Shown piece after piece: positions 35,412 through 44,061 of a stretch of 64,000 nt of DNA. Position numbers and translations under genes: made by a program. This stretch comes from Phycisphaerae bacterium (GTDB lineage Bacteria; Planctomycetota; Phycisphaerae; Phycisphaerales; UBA1924): NCBI GenBank assembly GCA_014192545.1, contig BJHL01000003.1, forward strand, positions 310,001 to 374,000. Direction: 5' to 3'. The number at the start of each line of letters is the position of its first letter. Position 1 is the first letter of the stretch. The notes below the pieces were generated by a model. It saw nothing but the letters and a program-made list of their open reading frames with translations. It was not told the origin of the DNA and did not search any database.

Positions 35412-36515
35412 TCACACGTTGAACAAGAAGTGGCACACGTCACCATCGTGCATGACGTATTCCTTGCCTTCCACGCGCAGCTTGCCAGCTTCCTTGATTG
35501 CCTTTTCATTCTTGAACTTTTCAAGGTCGGCAACCGTGTACACCTCAGCGCGGATGAACCCCTTCTCAAAATCGGTGTGAATCACGCCCGCCGCCTGCGG
35601 AGCCGTCGCGCCTATGGGAATCGTCCACGCACGGACTTCCTTCTCGCCCGCCGTGAAGTAGCTTTGCAGTCCAAGCAACTTGTACGTCGCCCGCGCCACC
35701 GACGCCAGCGCGCGTTCCTTGAGGCCCAGGGCTTCGAGCATCTCCTGCTGCTCGCTCTCAGCCATCTGCGAAAGCTCGCTCTCAATCTTCGCACAAACCG
35801 CCACGACTTCCGCCCCTTCTTCCTTGGCCTTTGCGCGAACTTGCTGCGCCATCGGGCCAGTTCCCTCAAGGTCATCCTCGTCCACGTTCATGACGTACAA
35901 AACTTTCTTCACGGTGATGAGCCCCAACTGCTTGAGCTGCTTCTGCTGTTCAGGTTCATCAAACTTCACGGTGCGTGCCGGCTTACCCGCATCCAGCGCA
36001 GGCTTGAGAGCCTTCAGCACCGCATACCGCGCCACGTCTTCAGGCTTGCCACTCTTCGCCGCGCGTTCCGCCTTGCCCAGCCCCGCTTCCACCGTCTGCA
36101 AATCCGCCAACACCAGTTCCATCGCGATAATCTCCATATCGCGCACCGGATCAACTGTCCCCGACACATGCAAAATCTCTTCGCCGCCCGGCGCCTTCGT
36201 AAAGCACCGCACCACCTGCATGATCGCATCCACTTCGCGAATGTGACTCAGGAACTTGTTCCCAAGCCCCTCCCCTTCGCTCGCACCTTTCACAATCCCC
36301 GCGATATCCACGAGCCGCAAAACCGCCGGCACCAACTTCTGCGGCGGAATGTACTTCGTGATGATCGCCAGCCGACTATCCGGAATCGGCACCACCCCGA
36401 CGTTGGGCTCAATGGTCGCGAACGGATAATTCGCCGCCAAAATGTTCGACTTGGTCAAGGCGTTGAACAGTGTTGACTTGCCGACATTGGGCAAACCGAC
36501 GATACCGGCTTCCAT
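35412..36515 (-). CDS. ychF: Redox-regulated ATPase/GTPase YchF (Obg family)
   Basis: 367 aa, universally conserved ribosome-associated P-loop protein. G1 GLPNVGKST at the extreme N-terminus, G3 [17 protein letters not shown], and a C-terminal TGS domain ending [17 protein letters not shown]. Start ATG 36515 gives the standard [11 protein letters not shown]-terminus; the upstream frame extension is not conserved. Confidence 0.97.
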   Translation of the reverse strand: MEAGIVGLPNVGKSTLFNALTKSNILAANYPFATIEPNVGVVPIPDSRLAIITKYIPPQKLVPAVLRLVDIAGIVKGASEGEGLGNKFLSHIREVDAIMQVVRCFTKAPGGEEILHVSGTVDPVRDMEIIAMELVLADLQTVEAGLGKAERAAKSGKPEDVARYAVLKALKPALDAGKPARTVKFDEPEQQKQLKQLGLITVKKVLYVMNVDEDDLEGTGPMAQQVRAKAKEEGAEVVAVCAKIESELSQMAESEQQEMLEALGLKERALASVARATYKLLGLQSYFTAGEKEVRAWTIPIGATAPQAAGVIHTDFEKGFIRAEVYTVADLEKFKNEKAIKEAGKLRVEGKEYVMHDGDVCHFLFNV

Positions 36516-36657
36516 ATTCGAGTCTCCAGCCCGCGCAGTTGCCAACCAAGCCACTCCGCGAAGCCGCCATCGTACGCGAGCGAAAGTCGCCAAATTTGGT
36601 TTCCTCGCATACTTGGCTGCTTCAATACTTGCTCGCAGGTCTTACACTTGCCCATCT

Positions 36658-36731
36658 GCGGTTGTAGCTCAGTTGGATAGAGCAGCGGTTTCCTAAACCG
36701 CAGGTCGGCGGTTCGAATCTGCCCAACCGCG
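36658..36731 (+). tRNA. tRNA-Arg (CCT anticodon)
   Basis: Acceptor GCGGTTG (36658-36664) pairs with CAACCGC (36724-36730); D arm GCTCAGTTGGATAGAGC; anticodon stem GCGGT/ACCGC with loop TTCCTAA (CCT); T arm GTTCGAAT; discriminator G, no CCA encoded. It reads AGG codons. Confidence 0.96.
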
Positions 36732-36749
36732 TTTGCAGTTTCCAAGTAG

Positions 36750-36765
36750 GCCGCCCGCGGGCGGC
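36750..36765. repeat. GC-rich perfect palindrome
   Basis: GCCGCCCG / CGGGCGGC, a 16-bp perfect palindrome between tRNA-Arg and the methyltransferase start. No T-run follows. Confidence 0.6.
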
Positions 36766-36776
36766 AAGCCTTCCTC

Positions 36777-38273
36777 ATGCACCCAATCACGCAACTCGCC
36801 CAACTCCTCCCCCAGCGCCTCTACACCCGCGAAACCCTCCGCGCCCTCGGTGCCTTCAGCCGCGCGGGCATCAAGCTTGATCGCACCAACGCCCTCGCAC
36901 AAACCGCCGACAACTCGCCCACAAGCACACTCGTCCGTCTCTTTTTCCTCGCTCAAGCTGTGCCTGCCGACGCTGTCGCTGACGCAATCGCGCCGATCGC
37001 TACCGACGATCTCGTCGCCGCCAACCTCCTCACACGCGAAGGCGACCAAGTCCGCAGCAACCACGCCATCATCCCATTCGGCAAGCACCTCACGCTGCGC
37101 GACTGGGAACCCTTCGACACCGGCAAACCCCTCGCGCCCGATCATGTGCTGGGTGTGGGCCTCGCGACCAGTCTGCTCGCTGCGTTGACCATCCGCCGCA
37201 AAGCCGAACGCGTCCTCGACATCGGCTGCGGCCAGGGCTTTCAATCTCTCTGCGCCGCCGAACACGCCCACAGCGTCATCGCTACCGACGTGTCGCAGCG
37301 ATCTCTCGATGTGACGCAGATGGCCGCGTTGCTCAACGGCATTAGCAACATCGAAACGCGCCTCGGCAGTCTCTTTGAACCTGTCGCTGGTGGGCGAACT
37401 GCCTCGCAAAACGAGCGGCAGAATAAGTTTGATCTCATCGTCAGCAACCCGCCGTTTGTCATCGCTCCAAAGCACGACCTGGTTTGTCTTGGTGGCACAC
37501 ACACAGGCGACAGCCTTGTGCGAGAACTGCTCGCCAACACGCCTGCGTACCTTGTCGACGATGGTTGTGCATCCATCACACTCAATTGGCACCACAAGAC
37601 CGAAGATGACTGGCCCGTCCGCCCGCACGTCTGGCTTGATCGCAACGGCTGCGACTGCCTGCTGCTCAAGTTCTACACCGAGGACGCCAACACCTACGCC
37701 GAGAAGTGGGTGAACGAAGCCGACTTCGCCCATCAAACAAGCGCTGCAAACAACAAGCAAGCGTGGCTCGCCGAACTCGCGAAGCTCGGCGCCAACTACA
37801 TCAGTATGGGTTGCCTCATCATGCGCAAGCGCGCAACGTCCAACGAGAACTTCTTCCGCGTTGAAGAACTCGACCACCACACGCTGCAAGGCGACGCAAG
37901 CGATCAGTTGCTCACAATCATGGGCAACGAAGCTCGCTTTCATGAAGCGGCGAGCATGGACGACATCCTTGCCCTGCATCTCAAACTTGTGTCCACCGTC
38001 GAACTTGAACAACGCGTGAAACAGGGCACATCGGGCGGCTGGGACATCCAACGCGGCGTCCTGCGCCACACGCACGGCTTCCCCTTCGACCTAGGCCTTG
38101 ATTCCAACGCGATCGACCTGCTCAGCGACTTCACCGGCACACGCCCCGCCGCCGATGTCATCGCGGCCATGGCCCGTCGCAGGCGGGCCGACCCAGCCCA
38201 AGCCCTTGCTGCGAGCGGCAAGTTTCTCTCAAAGTTGATGCGTTACGGCTTCCTCGAAGTAACCAGCGACTGA
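36777..38273 (+). CDS. Class I SAM-dependent methyltransferase (N6-adenine/N5-glutamine type)
   Basis: 498 aa. An N-terminal helical region (1-120) precedes a Rossmann methyltransferase domain with SAM motif I VLDIGCGQGFQSL, ATDVS (acidic loop), and the catalytic NPPF box (VSNPPFVIAPKHD). The long C-terminal region (about 330-498) has no methyltransferase motif. The NPPF box points to an amino-group substrate (rRNA adenine/guanine or glutamine of release factors). Two-domain proteins of this length occur in actinobacteria and planctomycetes; specific target unknown. Confidence 0.85.
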   Translation: MHPITQLAQLLPQRLYTRETLRALGAFSRAGIKLDRTNALAQTADNSPTSTLVRLFFLAQAVPADAVADAIAPIATDDLVAANLLTREGDQVRSNHAIIPFGKHLTLRDWEPFDTGKPLAPDHVLGVGLATSLLAALTIRRKAERVLDIGCGQGFQSLCAAEHAHSVIATDVSQRSLDVTQMAALLNGISNIETRLGSLFEPVAGGRTASQNERQNKFDLIVSNPPFVIAPKHDLVCLGGTHTGDSLVRELLANTPAYLVDDGCASITLNWHHKTEDDWPVRPHVWLDRNGCDCLLLKFYTEDANTYAEKWVNEADFAHQTSAANNKQAWLAELAKLGANYISMGCLIMRKRATSNENFFRVEELDHHTLQGDASDQLLTIMGNEARFHEAASMDDILALHLKLVSTVELEQRVKQGTSGGWDIQRGVLRHTHGFPFDLGLDSNAIDLLSDFTGTRPAADVIAAMARRRRADPAQALAASGKFLSKLMRYGFLEVTSD

Positions 38274-38294
38274 TCGACAGACTTCATCGCTTCG

Positions 38295-38642
38295 TCACTT
38301 CTCGACGACCGCCATCATCCTCGCCTTCAGAGCCGGTTTGGCTTCGTAGCCCGTCCACGCATCGACAACATCACCCTTGTTCACGATCATCAGTGCCGGA
38401 ATCGAGGAGACGCCAAACTCCTCGGCCAACGCCGGGTGTTCGTCAACGTTGATGAACGCGAACAGCGCCTCACCCTGCATTTCTTCCGCCAATTGCTCCA
38501 CCACCGGCTTCAAAGCCCGGCAAGGCGGGCACCACGGCGCCCAGAAATCGACCAGCACAGGCTGCTGGGCCTTGAAAACCTCAGCGTCAAAGGTTTGCGT
38601 CGTGGGATGAAGGATGTTGGTTTGCTTGTTCATATGGTCCAT
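38295..38642 (-). CDS. trxA: Thioredoxin
   Basis: 115 aa cytoplasmic thioredoxin with active site Cys38-Pro-Pro-Cys41 (FWAPWCPPCRALKP; Pro-Pro replaces the usual Gly-Pro) and cis-Pro SSIPALMIV. Start ATG 38642 (ATG 38633 possible). Convergent with the methyltransferase gene (21 bp). Confidence 0.94.
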   Translation of the reverse strand: MDHMNKQTNILHPTTQTFDAEVFKAQQPVLVDFWAPWCPPCRALKPVVEQLAEEMQGEALFAFINVDEHPALAEEFGVSSIPALMIVNKGDVVDAWTGYEAKPALKARMMAVVEK

Positions 38643-38897
38643 AGTCTTCGATTCGATGCTCGGTCGCGGTGCATCGTTCCACCGACATTGCACACAATCC
38701 TGCAAAAGAAATCTTTACCCGGATGTCGTGACGTGCTCGGCCTCACATGCCCTCACGCGCCCGAGGGAGCAAAGCACAGAAAGATGCTTGCAAAGTTCGT
38801 GACTATCCGATAGATTATTCGACATGGCGTGCTTGAGGTCGCATGTGCGACCCACCGCCGCAGACTCGCCTGCTCGCAGGCACAAGGAATTGACGAC

Positions 38898-39164
38898 ATG
38901 GCCAAACGGACCACTCACCGCAGCTCAGCAGGTAAAAAACTCTACGCCGTGCGCGCCGCGGACGGTAGCTTCAAGGACATCCAAACCTTCGAACGCGCCC
39001 ACAGCATGGACATCAAGAAGAACTCCGCCGCCGAAATGAAGGCCGAAGCAACTGCCAAGAAGCCCGCGAAGAAGGCTGCCAAGAAGAAAACCGCCGCGAA
39101 AAAGGCTACCAAGAAGCCCGCTGCCAAGAAGGCTGCGAAGAAGACCACCAAGAAGAAAGCCTAA
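38898..39164 (+). CDS. Small Lys/Ala-rich, histone-H1-tail-like protein
   Basis: 88 aa from ATG 38898 (AAGGA 8-9 nt upstream). Residues 1-50 form a compact, charged N-terminal part (KLYAVRAADGSFKDIQTFE); the C-terminal half is built of AKK/KKA/TKK repeats, like histone H1 or HU-extension tails. Probably binds nucleic acid non-specifically (nucleoid or ribosome-associated). No further family recognised. A strong terminator follows, so it is likely a highly expressed single gene. Confidence 0.8.
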   Translation: MAKRTTHRSSAGKKLYAVRAADGSFKDIQTFERAHSMDIKKNSAAEMKAEATAKKPAKKAAKKKTAAKKATKKPAAKKAAKKTTKKKA

Positions 39165-39185
39165 CTCTTCAGGTCTTACGACCAC

Positions 39186-39211
39186 AAACCCGCGATCATC
39201 GCGGGTTTTTT
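39186..39211 (+). terminator. Terminator of the Lys/Ala-rich protein gene
   Basis: Stem AAACCCGCG / CGCGGGTTT (39186-39208) followed by TTTTT. Confidence 0.9.
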
Positions 39212-39249
39212 CGTGCGCTCACGTTTTTGGACGCCCCACTCCCGACCAC

Positions 39250-39474
39250 CTACTGCTTCGCCACCAGCACCGCAATCCCCCGCACAAACGCATACTCACA
39301 CGTCCCACTCTCATTCACAAGCACGCGAGTTCCATCCGCCTTCACCACCTCGCGCAGCTTCTCTTTCGTCGCCGGGCATCGCAGCAACGCCAGCACCGCC
39401 GGATCCACCGGCACAACAACAGTTGTCGCGCCTGACACCTGTGTCGCCGCACTTTTCACGTTGCTCGCAGTCAT
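39250..39474 (-). CDS. Trm112-like small protein
   Basis: 74 aa. The pattern LALLRCPATKEKL...CEYAFVRGIAVLV follows Trm112/YcaR proteins (LLACPxCxGxL...YPIxxGIPVML), which activate methyltransferases. Only two of the usual zinc-binding cysteines are visible (CP at the start and one in GTCEYAF), so it may not bind zinc. Last gene of the hpf-ptsN-ptsH run on this strand. Confidence 0.75.
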   Translation of the reverse strand: MTASNVKSAATQVSGATTVVVPVDPAVLALLRCPATKEKLREVVKADGTRVLVNESGTCEYAFVRGIAVLVAKQ

Positions 39475-39536
39475 GCAATGCCTTCGCCAACTTTCCTGTC
39501 ACACTCGCCTATCACACTCGCCCGTCACTCTTCGCA

Positions 39537-39806
39537 TCACTCTTCGTCAAACCCGCCATCCACCAACTTCTTCAGCGCGTCAGCCGCCTTCGCCTCATCC
39601 ACGCCGTCAGTCACAATCTCCAGCACACTCCCCTGCCCCGCTGCCAGCATCATCACCTGCATGATTGATTTCCCATCCACCTCAGTATCTTCGCGCCGGA
39701 TCAGCACATTGCACCCAAACGTCGTAGCCAAATCCACAAATGCCATCGCCGGCCTGGCATGCAGGCCCAACCGATTGACAACAGTGGCATGAACAGTGGT
39801 GGGCAT
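39537..39806 (-). CDS. ptsH: Phosphocarrier protein HPr
   Basis: 89 aa. Active-site His16 in LGLHARPAM and regulatory Ser47 in DGKSIMQVMMLAA, the HPr kinase/phosphorylase site. Clusters with ptsN and hpf, the arrangement of the nitrogen-PTS in proteobacteria (there with rpoN), so a regulatory rather than sugar-uptake role is likely. No EI or EIIBC is in the window. Confidence 0.95.
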   Translation of the reverse strand: MPTTVHATVVNRLGLHARPAMAFVDLATTFGCNVLIRREDTEVDGKSIMQVMMLAAGQGSVLEIVTDGVDEAKAADALKKLVDGGFDEE

Positions 39807-39851
39807 CGCGACAACTTCAATCCATCAACTCAACATCCCGTCAACCAGTCT

Positions 39852-40331
39852 TCAAACAATCAAGTGCTGCGCATCTGAATCCTGCAGCATCTCGCGAACC
39901 TCCTCCACCGTCGTGCACTGCCGCAGGTGCCGACGGAAACTTTCCTTGTTGAGGTTCTTGAATATCACCTCCATCGCCCGCAGGTGATCTTCCGGCCTGT
40001 CCTCCGGACTCGCCAGCAAAAACACAAAATACACCGGCTGCTTATCCAAACTCGAAAAATCCAACCCGCGCTGCGTCAGCCCAATCGCCGCCGCCATCTT
40101 CGTTATCCCCAAATGCTTCACATGCGGCACGGCCACGCCCCGCCCAAACCCGGTCGTCGCCTTGCGCTCGCGCTCCATCGTTCGCGCCAGAATCTCCGGC
40201 TCCAAACTCGCCGCGAACGCACCGGCTTTCGCCAACGCCGACACCAACTCGCGCACCACGCCATCACGATCCGTTGCGCCAAGTTGCGGCACAATCGCAC
40301 CTTCCAGCACAAGTTCTGAGAGTTTCAGCAT
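39852..40331 (-). CDS. ptsN: PTS fructose/nitrogen-type EIIA protein
   Basis: 159 aa EIIA domain with phosphorylated His70 in GRGVAVPHVK. The single-domain form with no EIIB/EIIC, next to HPr and hpf, matches PtsN (EIIA-Ntr). Expected to receive phosphate from HPr and to control partner proteins. Spacing 45 bp to ptsH and 35 bp to hpf indicates one operon. Confidence 0.92.
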   Translation of the reverse strand: MLKLSELVLEGAIVPQLGATDRDGVVRELVSALAKAGAFAASLEPEILARTMERERKATTGFGRGVAVPHVKHLGITKMAAAIGLTQRGLDFSSLDKQPVYFVFLLASPEDRPEDHLRAMEVIFKNLNKESFRRHLRQCTTVEEVREMLQDSDAQHLIV

Positions 40332-40366
40332 CGCGTGATTCTCACTCGTCCCCGGACCAACATGCG

Positions 40367-40672
40367 TTAGTGGCTCTTGAGCCGATCCTTGAACTCGCGA
40401 AGCTGCCGCTCGCCCTTTTCCGACACCAAGTCGATAGCCGCATACGGATCCGCGCCCGTCGCATGACTCACAAAATCATCGTGCTTCTCAACATCGAGCA
40501 CCAACTCCACGTCATACTCCATCGTGTGATGGTGCTTGCTCACCTGCTTGATCGTGACCGTGATCAACTGCACGCCGTCGTAATACTTGGTCAACTTCCC
40601 CGTCTTCTGCTCGGCGTACTGCCGAATCGCATCCGTGATCTCAAACTGACGACCGACAACGTCAATGCGCAT
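40367..40672 (-). CDS. hpf: Ribosome hibernation promoting factor (short form)
   Basis: 101 aa, matching short HPF/YhbH. It begins MRIDVVGRQFEITDAI, with YAEQKTGKL and VTIKQVSKHHHTMEYDV in the core. It binds the ribosome A/P sites in stationary phase. ATG 40672 has GGAGAG 7-8 nt upstream; the frame extends upstream without conserved sequence. First gene of the hpf-ptsN-ptsH cluster. Confidence 0.94.
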   Translation of the reverse strand: MRIDVVGRQFEITDAIRQYAEQKTGKLTKYYDGVQLITVTIKQVSKHHHTMEYDVELVLDVEKHDDFVSHATGADPYAAIDLVSEKGERQLREFKDRLKSH

Positions 40673-40812
40673 AAGACTCTCCATTGCACCGCGACAACCA
40701 CGCGCGAAACGATGTCCGCGCAAGCAGAGATGATACGTCACGCCGCCCGGCATCAACCGAACGGTCGGAAAATGTCCGGGTCGCTCTCCCCACCAGACAA
40801 TCCCCACTTCAA

Positions 40813-40844
40813 CAAACAAAAAAACCGGCCATCAAAGGCCGGTT
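40813..40844 (-). terminator. Terminator after tRNA-Ile
   Basis: AACCGGCC (40823-40830) / GGCCGGTT (40837-40844) with a run of T on the minus strand (A-run 40818-40824). Confidence 0.85.
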
Positions 40845-40854
40845 CTTCCGTCAA

Positions 40855-40927
40855 TGGGCCTGGGCAGACTCGAACTGCCGACCTCACCCTTATCAGGGGT
40901 GCGCTCTACCAACTGAGCTACAAGCCC
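40855..40927 (-). tRNA. tRNA-Ile (GAT anticodon)
   Basis: Read on the minus strand: acceptor GGGCTTG pairs with CAGGCCC (one G-U); D arm GCTCAGTTGGTAGAGC; anticodon loop CTGATAA (GAT); T arm GTTCGAG; discriminator A; no CCA encoded. Its terminator follows. Confidence 0.96.
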
Positions 40928-41149
40928 GACTCCAAATTCCCAACCGTGTTGGGCCGACATCGTAGCCGCTCACCCGCGTCCGTCCAGTCGTTTCGCCCCG
41001 CCAGCGACGCACTTCGCCGCCGCGGCGAAAAAATCGACAACTTTGCTGGCAAGCCCGCCATCGTGTGGCATGCTCTGGTATCGGACCGCCCCGCGCATCG
41101 CCGCGCGCCGCGTCGGCCCGGGTTCGGGTCTTTCGCGAAGGGGGCGCAC

Positions 41150-42157
41150 ATGCGCAGTTCGTTCTCGCATCGAGTCCATTCCGCACTCGTTCTCGCACTG
41201 CTCGCTGGCACAACAGCCCACGCCCAGCTCGCCGAACCACTTGCTGGCCGACTCGAAGCCCAAGTCTTCAACCCCGCAACGAACACCTGGGGCAACGCGC
41301 TCACAGTCGCCCCCGCCTCCCGCATCGAGTTCCGCTTCATCGTCTCCTACACCGGTACCAACACCAACGTCTTCGCCCTCGGCGGCATCACCTACCAACC
41401 CACTTTCAGCAATATCGACAACACCGCCGCCGACGGCAGCATCGATCAAACGTTGCCTTGGCGAAACAACGGCAATCAAGGCAACGGCATTGCCAACAAC
41501 ACGAGCATGCTCACCGCGAGTGAGGGTCAGACGGGCAGCCCACTCCCTTCCTACGGCCGCGTGGTATTTGGCGGTGTCGCCGCCAACAGTGCGAGTCAAA
41601 ACACAATCACGACCCACCGCCACGGCGGCGACTTCGCAACCAACAACGCGCCAACAGGTTCTTGGCTTCGTCTGGCTGGCAGCAGCGTCACTAGTTGGCC
41701 ACTCGCCACACTCTCGCAAGCGCAAGCAACGTCGACAAACCTCAACAACATCAATCGCGGAATCTACGCCAATCAGCAGGCACTCCAGGTTCCTCTGAGT
41801 ATTCCTCCCAATCCGTTCCATGTCGCGGGCACCCAAAACCTCGTCATCTTCCGCGGCGCTCTCCAACTCAGCGACCTTTCAACCGCTCGCACCATTGATC
41901 TCAGCAGTGCTGCCGGTACCCAGCAACGGATCGGCGCTGTCAACTCGCCGAATGACACACGCTTCATGACTTGGCAAATCAACAACTTCGGCACCACAAC
42001 CCAAGTCGGCGTCGAAACCCTCCCCGCCACCATCCAAGTCATCCCCGCGCCCACAACCACCGCCCTCATCGCTGGCCTGCTTCTCACCGCAGCCCGGCGT
42101 CGACGCACGCCGCAATCTCATCATTCACGCACGCACACACCGGAGTTCCAACCATGA
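41150..42157 (+). CDS. Secreted PEP-CTERM-like protein, tandem family member 1
   Basis: 335 aa. ATG 41150 is preceded by AAGGGGG; signal peptide to about THAQ. First of five adjacent paralogues with shared blocks: VSYTGTNTNVFALGG, YQPTFSNIDN, LPSYGRVVFGG, THRHGGDF, GSWLRLAGSSV and AGTQNLVIFRGAL. Near the C-terminus: a short VIPAPTTT, a hydrophobic helix and RRRR, like a PEP-CTERM sorting tail, though here followed by about 14 more residues that are read from the intergenic part. Its TGA stop overlaps the ATG of member 2. Function unknown. Confidence 0.85.
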   Translation: MRSSFSHRVHSALVLALLAGTTAHAQLAEPLAGRLEAQVFNPATNTWGNALTVAPASRIEFRFIVSYTGTNTNVFALGGITYQPTFSNIDNTAADGSIDQTLPWRNNGNQGNGIANNTSMLTASEGQTGSPLPSYGRVVFGGVAANSASQNTITTHRHGGDFATNNAPTGSWLRLAGSSVTSWPLATLSQAQATSTNLNNINRGIYANQQALQVPLSIPPNPFHVAGTQNLVIFRGALQLSDLSTARTIDLSSAAGTQQRIGAVNSPNDTRFMTWQINNFGTTTQVGVETLPATIQVIPAPTTTALIAGLLLTAARRRRTPQSHHSRTHTPEFQP

Positions 42158-43077
42158 AACCCATCACCACTGCCTCTGCACTCGTTCTCGTCGCCGCCTT
42201 CGCGAACATCGCCGCAGCGCAGCCCGAAAGCCGCGTCCAACTGCAAGTCTTCGATCCCGCCCTCAACGCGTGGACCAACTCCATCAACGCCGCTCCCGGC
42301 TCGCGCGTCGAATGGCGCGTCCGCGTCTCCTACACCGGCACCAACACCAACGTCTTCGCCTTGGGAGGCCTGCGCTACCAACCCACCTTCAGCAACATCG
42401 ACAACACCGGCCCCAACTTCGACGATCTCGCCCCCTGGCGTAACGGCGGCAACCAAGGCAACGGCATCCCCAACAGCATGCTCTCGGCTGCCGAAGGTGA
42501 AAGCGGCGCACCTCTCGATAGTTATGGCCGCGTCGTGTACGGTGCCACTACAGCCGCCAGTGCATCACAAAACACGATTACCACATGGCGCCACGGCGGC
42601 GACTTCCCACGCCCCTTTACGCCACCAGGCTCGTGGCTGCGTGTTGCTGGCATCAGCGAAAATATCTGGCCTCAGTGGCCGCAGCCCGGCGACTTCCCCG
42701 TCGGCTCGTTCGGCACCCGTGGTGTTCTAGCCAATCAGCAGGCCGCCGTCAATCCCGTCACGGGCCTTGTCAACACATGGCACATTGCCGGCACCCAAAA
42801 CCTCGTCGTCTTCCGCGGCGCGTTGCTCCTCAGCACCGATACCGACCGCACCGGCAACATCACAATCGATATTCCGCAAGAGTCACTACAGGGCACCGGC
42901 TCCGGCACGCCCGATGGCACGCCTCCCTTCCGCTTCATGACATGGCAGACCACTCAATTCGGCACCACGCTCCAATCGGGCGTACTCATCGAACCAGCCA
43001 CCATCGTCATCCCCACTCCCGCCACGCTCGGCCTCGTCGCTGCCGCGCTCGGCATCAACCTCCGCCGCCACCGCTAA
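42154..43077 (+). CDS. Secreted PEP-CTERM-like protein, tandem family member 2
   Basis: 307 aa, starting in the ATGA overlap with member 1 (GGAG upstream), so translationally coupled. Signal peptide MKPITTASALVLVAAF..., mature start near AAAQP. Same blocks: VSYTGTNTNVFALGG, YQPTFSNIDN, TWRHGGDF, AGTQNLVVFRGALLL, FRFMTWQ. It ends VIPTPATLGLVAAAL then RRHR. The variable middle (ENIWPQWPQPGDFP) differs from the others. Function unknown. Confidence 0.85.
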   Translation: MKPITTASALVLVAAFANIAAAQPESRVQLQVFDPALNAWTNSINAAPGSRVEWRVRVSYTGTNTNVFALGGLRYQPTFSNIDNTGPNFDDLAPWRNGGNQGNGIPNSMLSAAEGESGAPLDSYGRVVYGATTAASASQNTITTWRHGGDFPRPFTPPGSWLRVAGISENIWPQWPQPGDFPVGSFGTRGVLANQQAAVNPVTGLVNTWHIAGTQNLVVFRGALLLSTDTDRTGNITIDIPQESLQGTGSGTPDGTPPFRFMTWQTTQFGTTLQSGVLIEPATIVIPTPATLGLVAAALGINLRRHR

Positions 43078-43091
43078 CGAAAGGAACGCCC

Positions 43092-44030
43092 ATGTTCACT
43101 CGCCACTTGATCAGTTCGCTCATCGCACTCACCGGCCTCGCAACGCTCGCGCAAGCGCAAACCCCAATCGAGCCCAACGCCTCCCGCATCGAGCTTCAAG
43201 TCTTCGACACAACCGCGAACGCGTGGACGTCCAGCACCAACGTCTCGCCCAACACGCGCGTCGAGTGGCGCGTCCGCGTCTCCTACACCGGCACCAACAC
43301 CAACGTCTTCGCGTTGGGCAGCGTCCTCTACCAACCCACGTTCAGCAATATCGACAACGACAACACCATCGGCACACGAGATGACCTGGGCGTGTGGCGT
43401 CAACCCTCCAACATCACCGGCGAAACCGGCATTCTCTCCGCAGCCGAGGGCGAATCAGGCGGCCCCCTCCCCAGCTATGGCCGTGTCGCCTTCGGCGGCT
43501 CCTCCATGAACACCACGAGTCAGAATGCCCTCACCACCTTCCGCCACGGCGGCGGCACGCCACAAAACCTCGCCCCCGCCGGATCATGGCTGCGTGTTGC
43601 AGGTTCATCTGTCATCAGTTGGCCTCCTGCCACAGTAGTAATAAACGTCGACGCAAACGCGCTCAACAGCATCAACCGCGGCGTTGCCTCAAACCAAGCT
43701 GCCGCAGTGAACCCTGTCACTGGTCTCGCCAATTCTCTCCACATCACCGGCACCCAAAACCTGGTCATCTTCCGCGGTGCAATTCTGCTTAGCGACGCCC
43801 AAGACCTTCGCACCATCGCCCTCTCCATCGCCCCCGGCAGTCTGCCGCGCTCAGGCGGCATCAATTCGCCCGATGATGAACGATCCATGAGCTGGCAGGC
43901 CTCCCAATTCGGCACCATCATCCGCACCCAAGTCGCAATCGCCGACGCCAGCATCGTTGTCATCCCGTCGCCAGGTGCCGGTTTGCTCTTCATCGCCGCA
44001 CTAGGATTTTGCCGCAATCGTCGAAGGTAA
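43092..44030 (+). CDS. Secreted PEP-CTERM-like protein, tandem family member 3
   Basis: 312 aa; AAGGAA 7 nt before ATG 43092. Signal peptide to about AQAQ. Shares RVSYTGTNTNVFALGS, YQPTFSNIDN, GPLPSYGRVAFGG, TTFRHGGG, GSWLRVAGSSV and TGTQNLVIFRGAILLSD, and ends VIPSPGAGLLFIAAL plus RNRRR. Bases 43155-43227 are identical to member 4 except at one position, showing recent duplication or gene conversion between the two. Confidence 0.85.
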   Translation: MFTRHLISSLIALTGLATLAQAQTPIEPNASRIELQVFDTTANAWTSSTNVSPNTRVEWRVRVSYTGTNTNVFALGSVLYQPTFSNIDNDNTIGTRDDLGVWRQPSNITGETGILSAAEGESGGPLPSYGRVAFGGSSMNTTSQNALTTFRHGGGTPQNLAPAGSWLRVAGSSVISWPPATVVINVDANALNSINRGVASNQAAAVNPVTGLANSLHITGTQNLVIFRGAILLSDAQDLRTIALSIAPGSLPRSGGINSPDDERSMSWQASQFGTIIRTQVAIADASIVVIPSPGAGLLFIAALGFCRNRRR

Positions 44031-44061
44031 CTCGTCAATTGCAGGATAATGGAGAACGTAC

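Noticed and set aside
40274-41149. Upstream half of the long frame leading into tandem family member 1
   Set aside because: It crosses the tRNA-Ile gene and the terminator and is antisense to hpf; a signal peptide and ribosome site mark ATG 41150.
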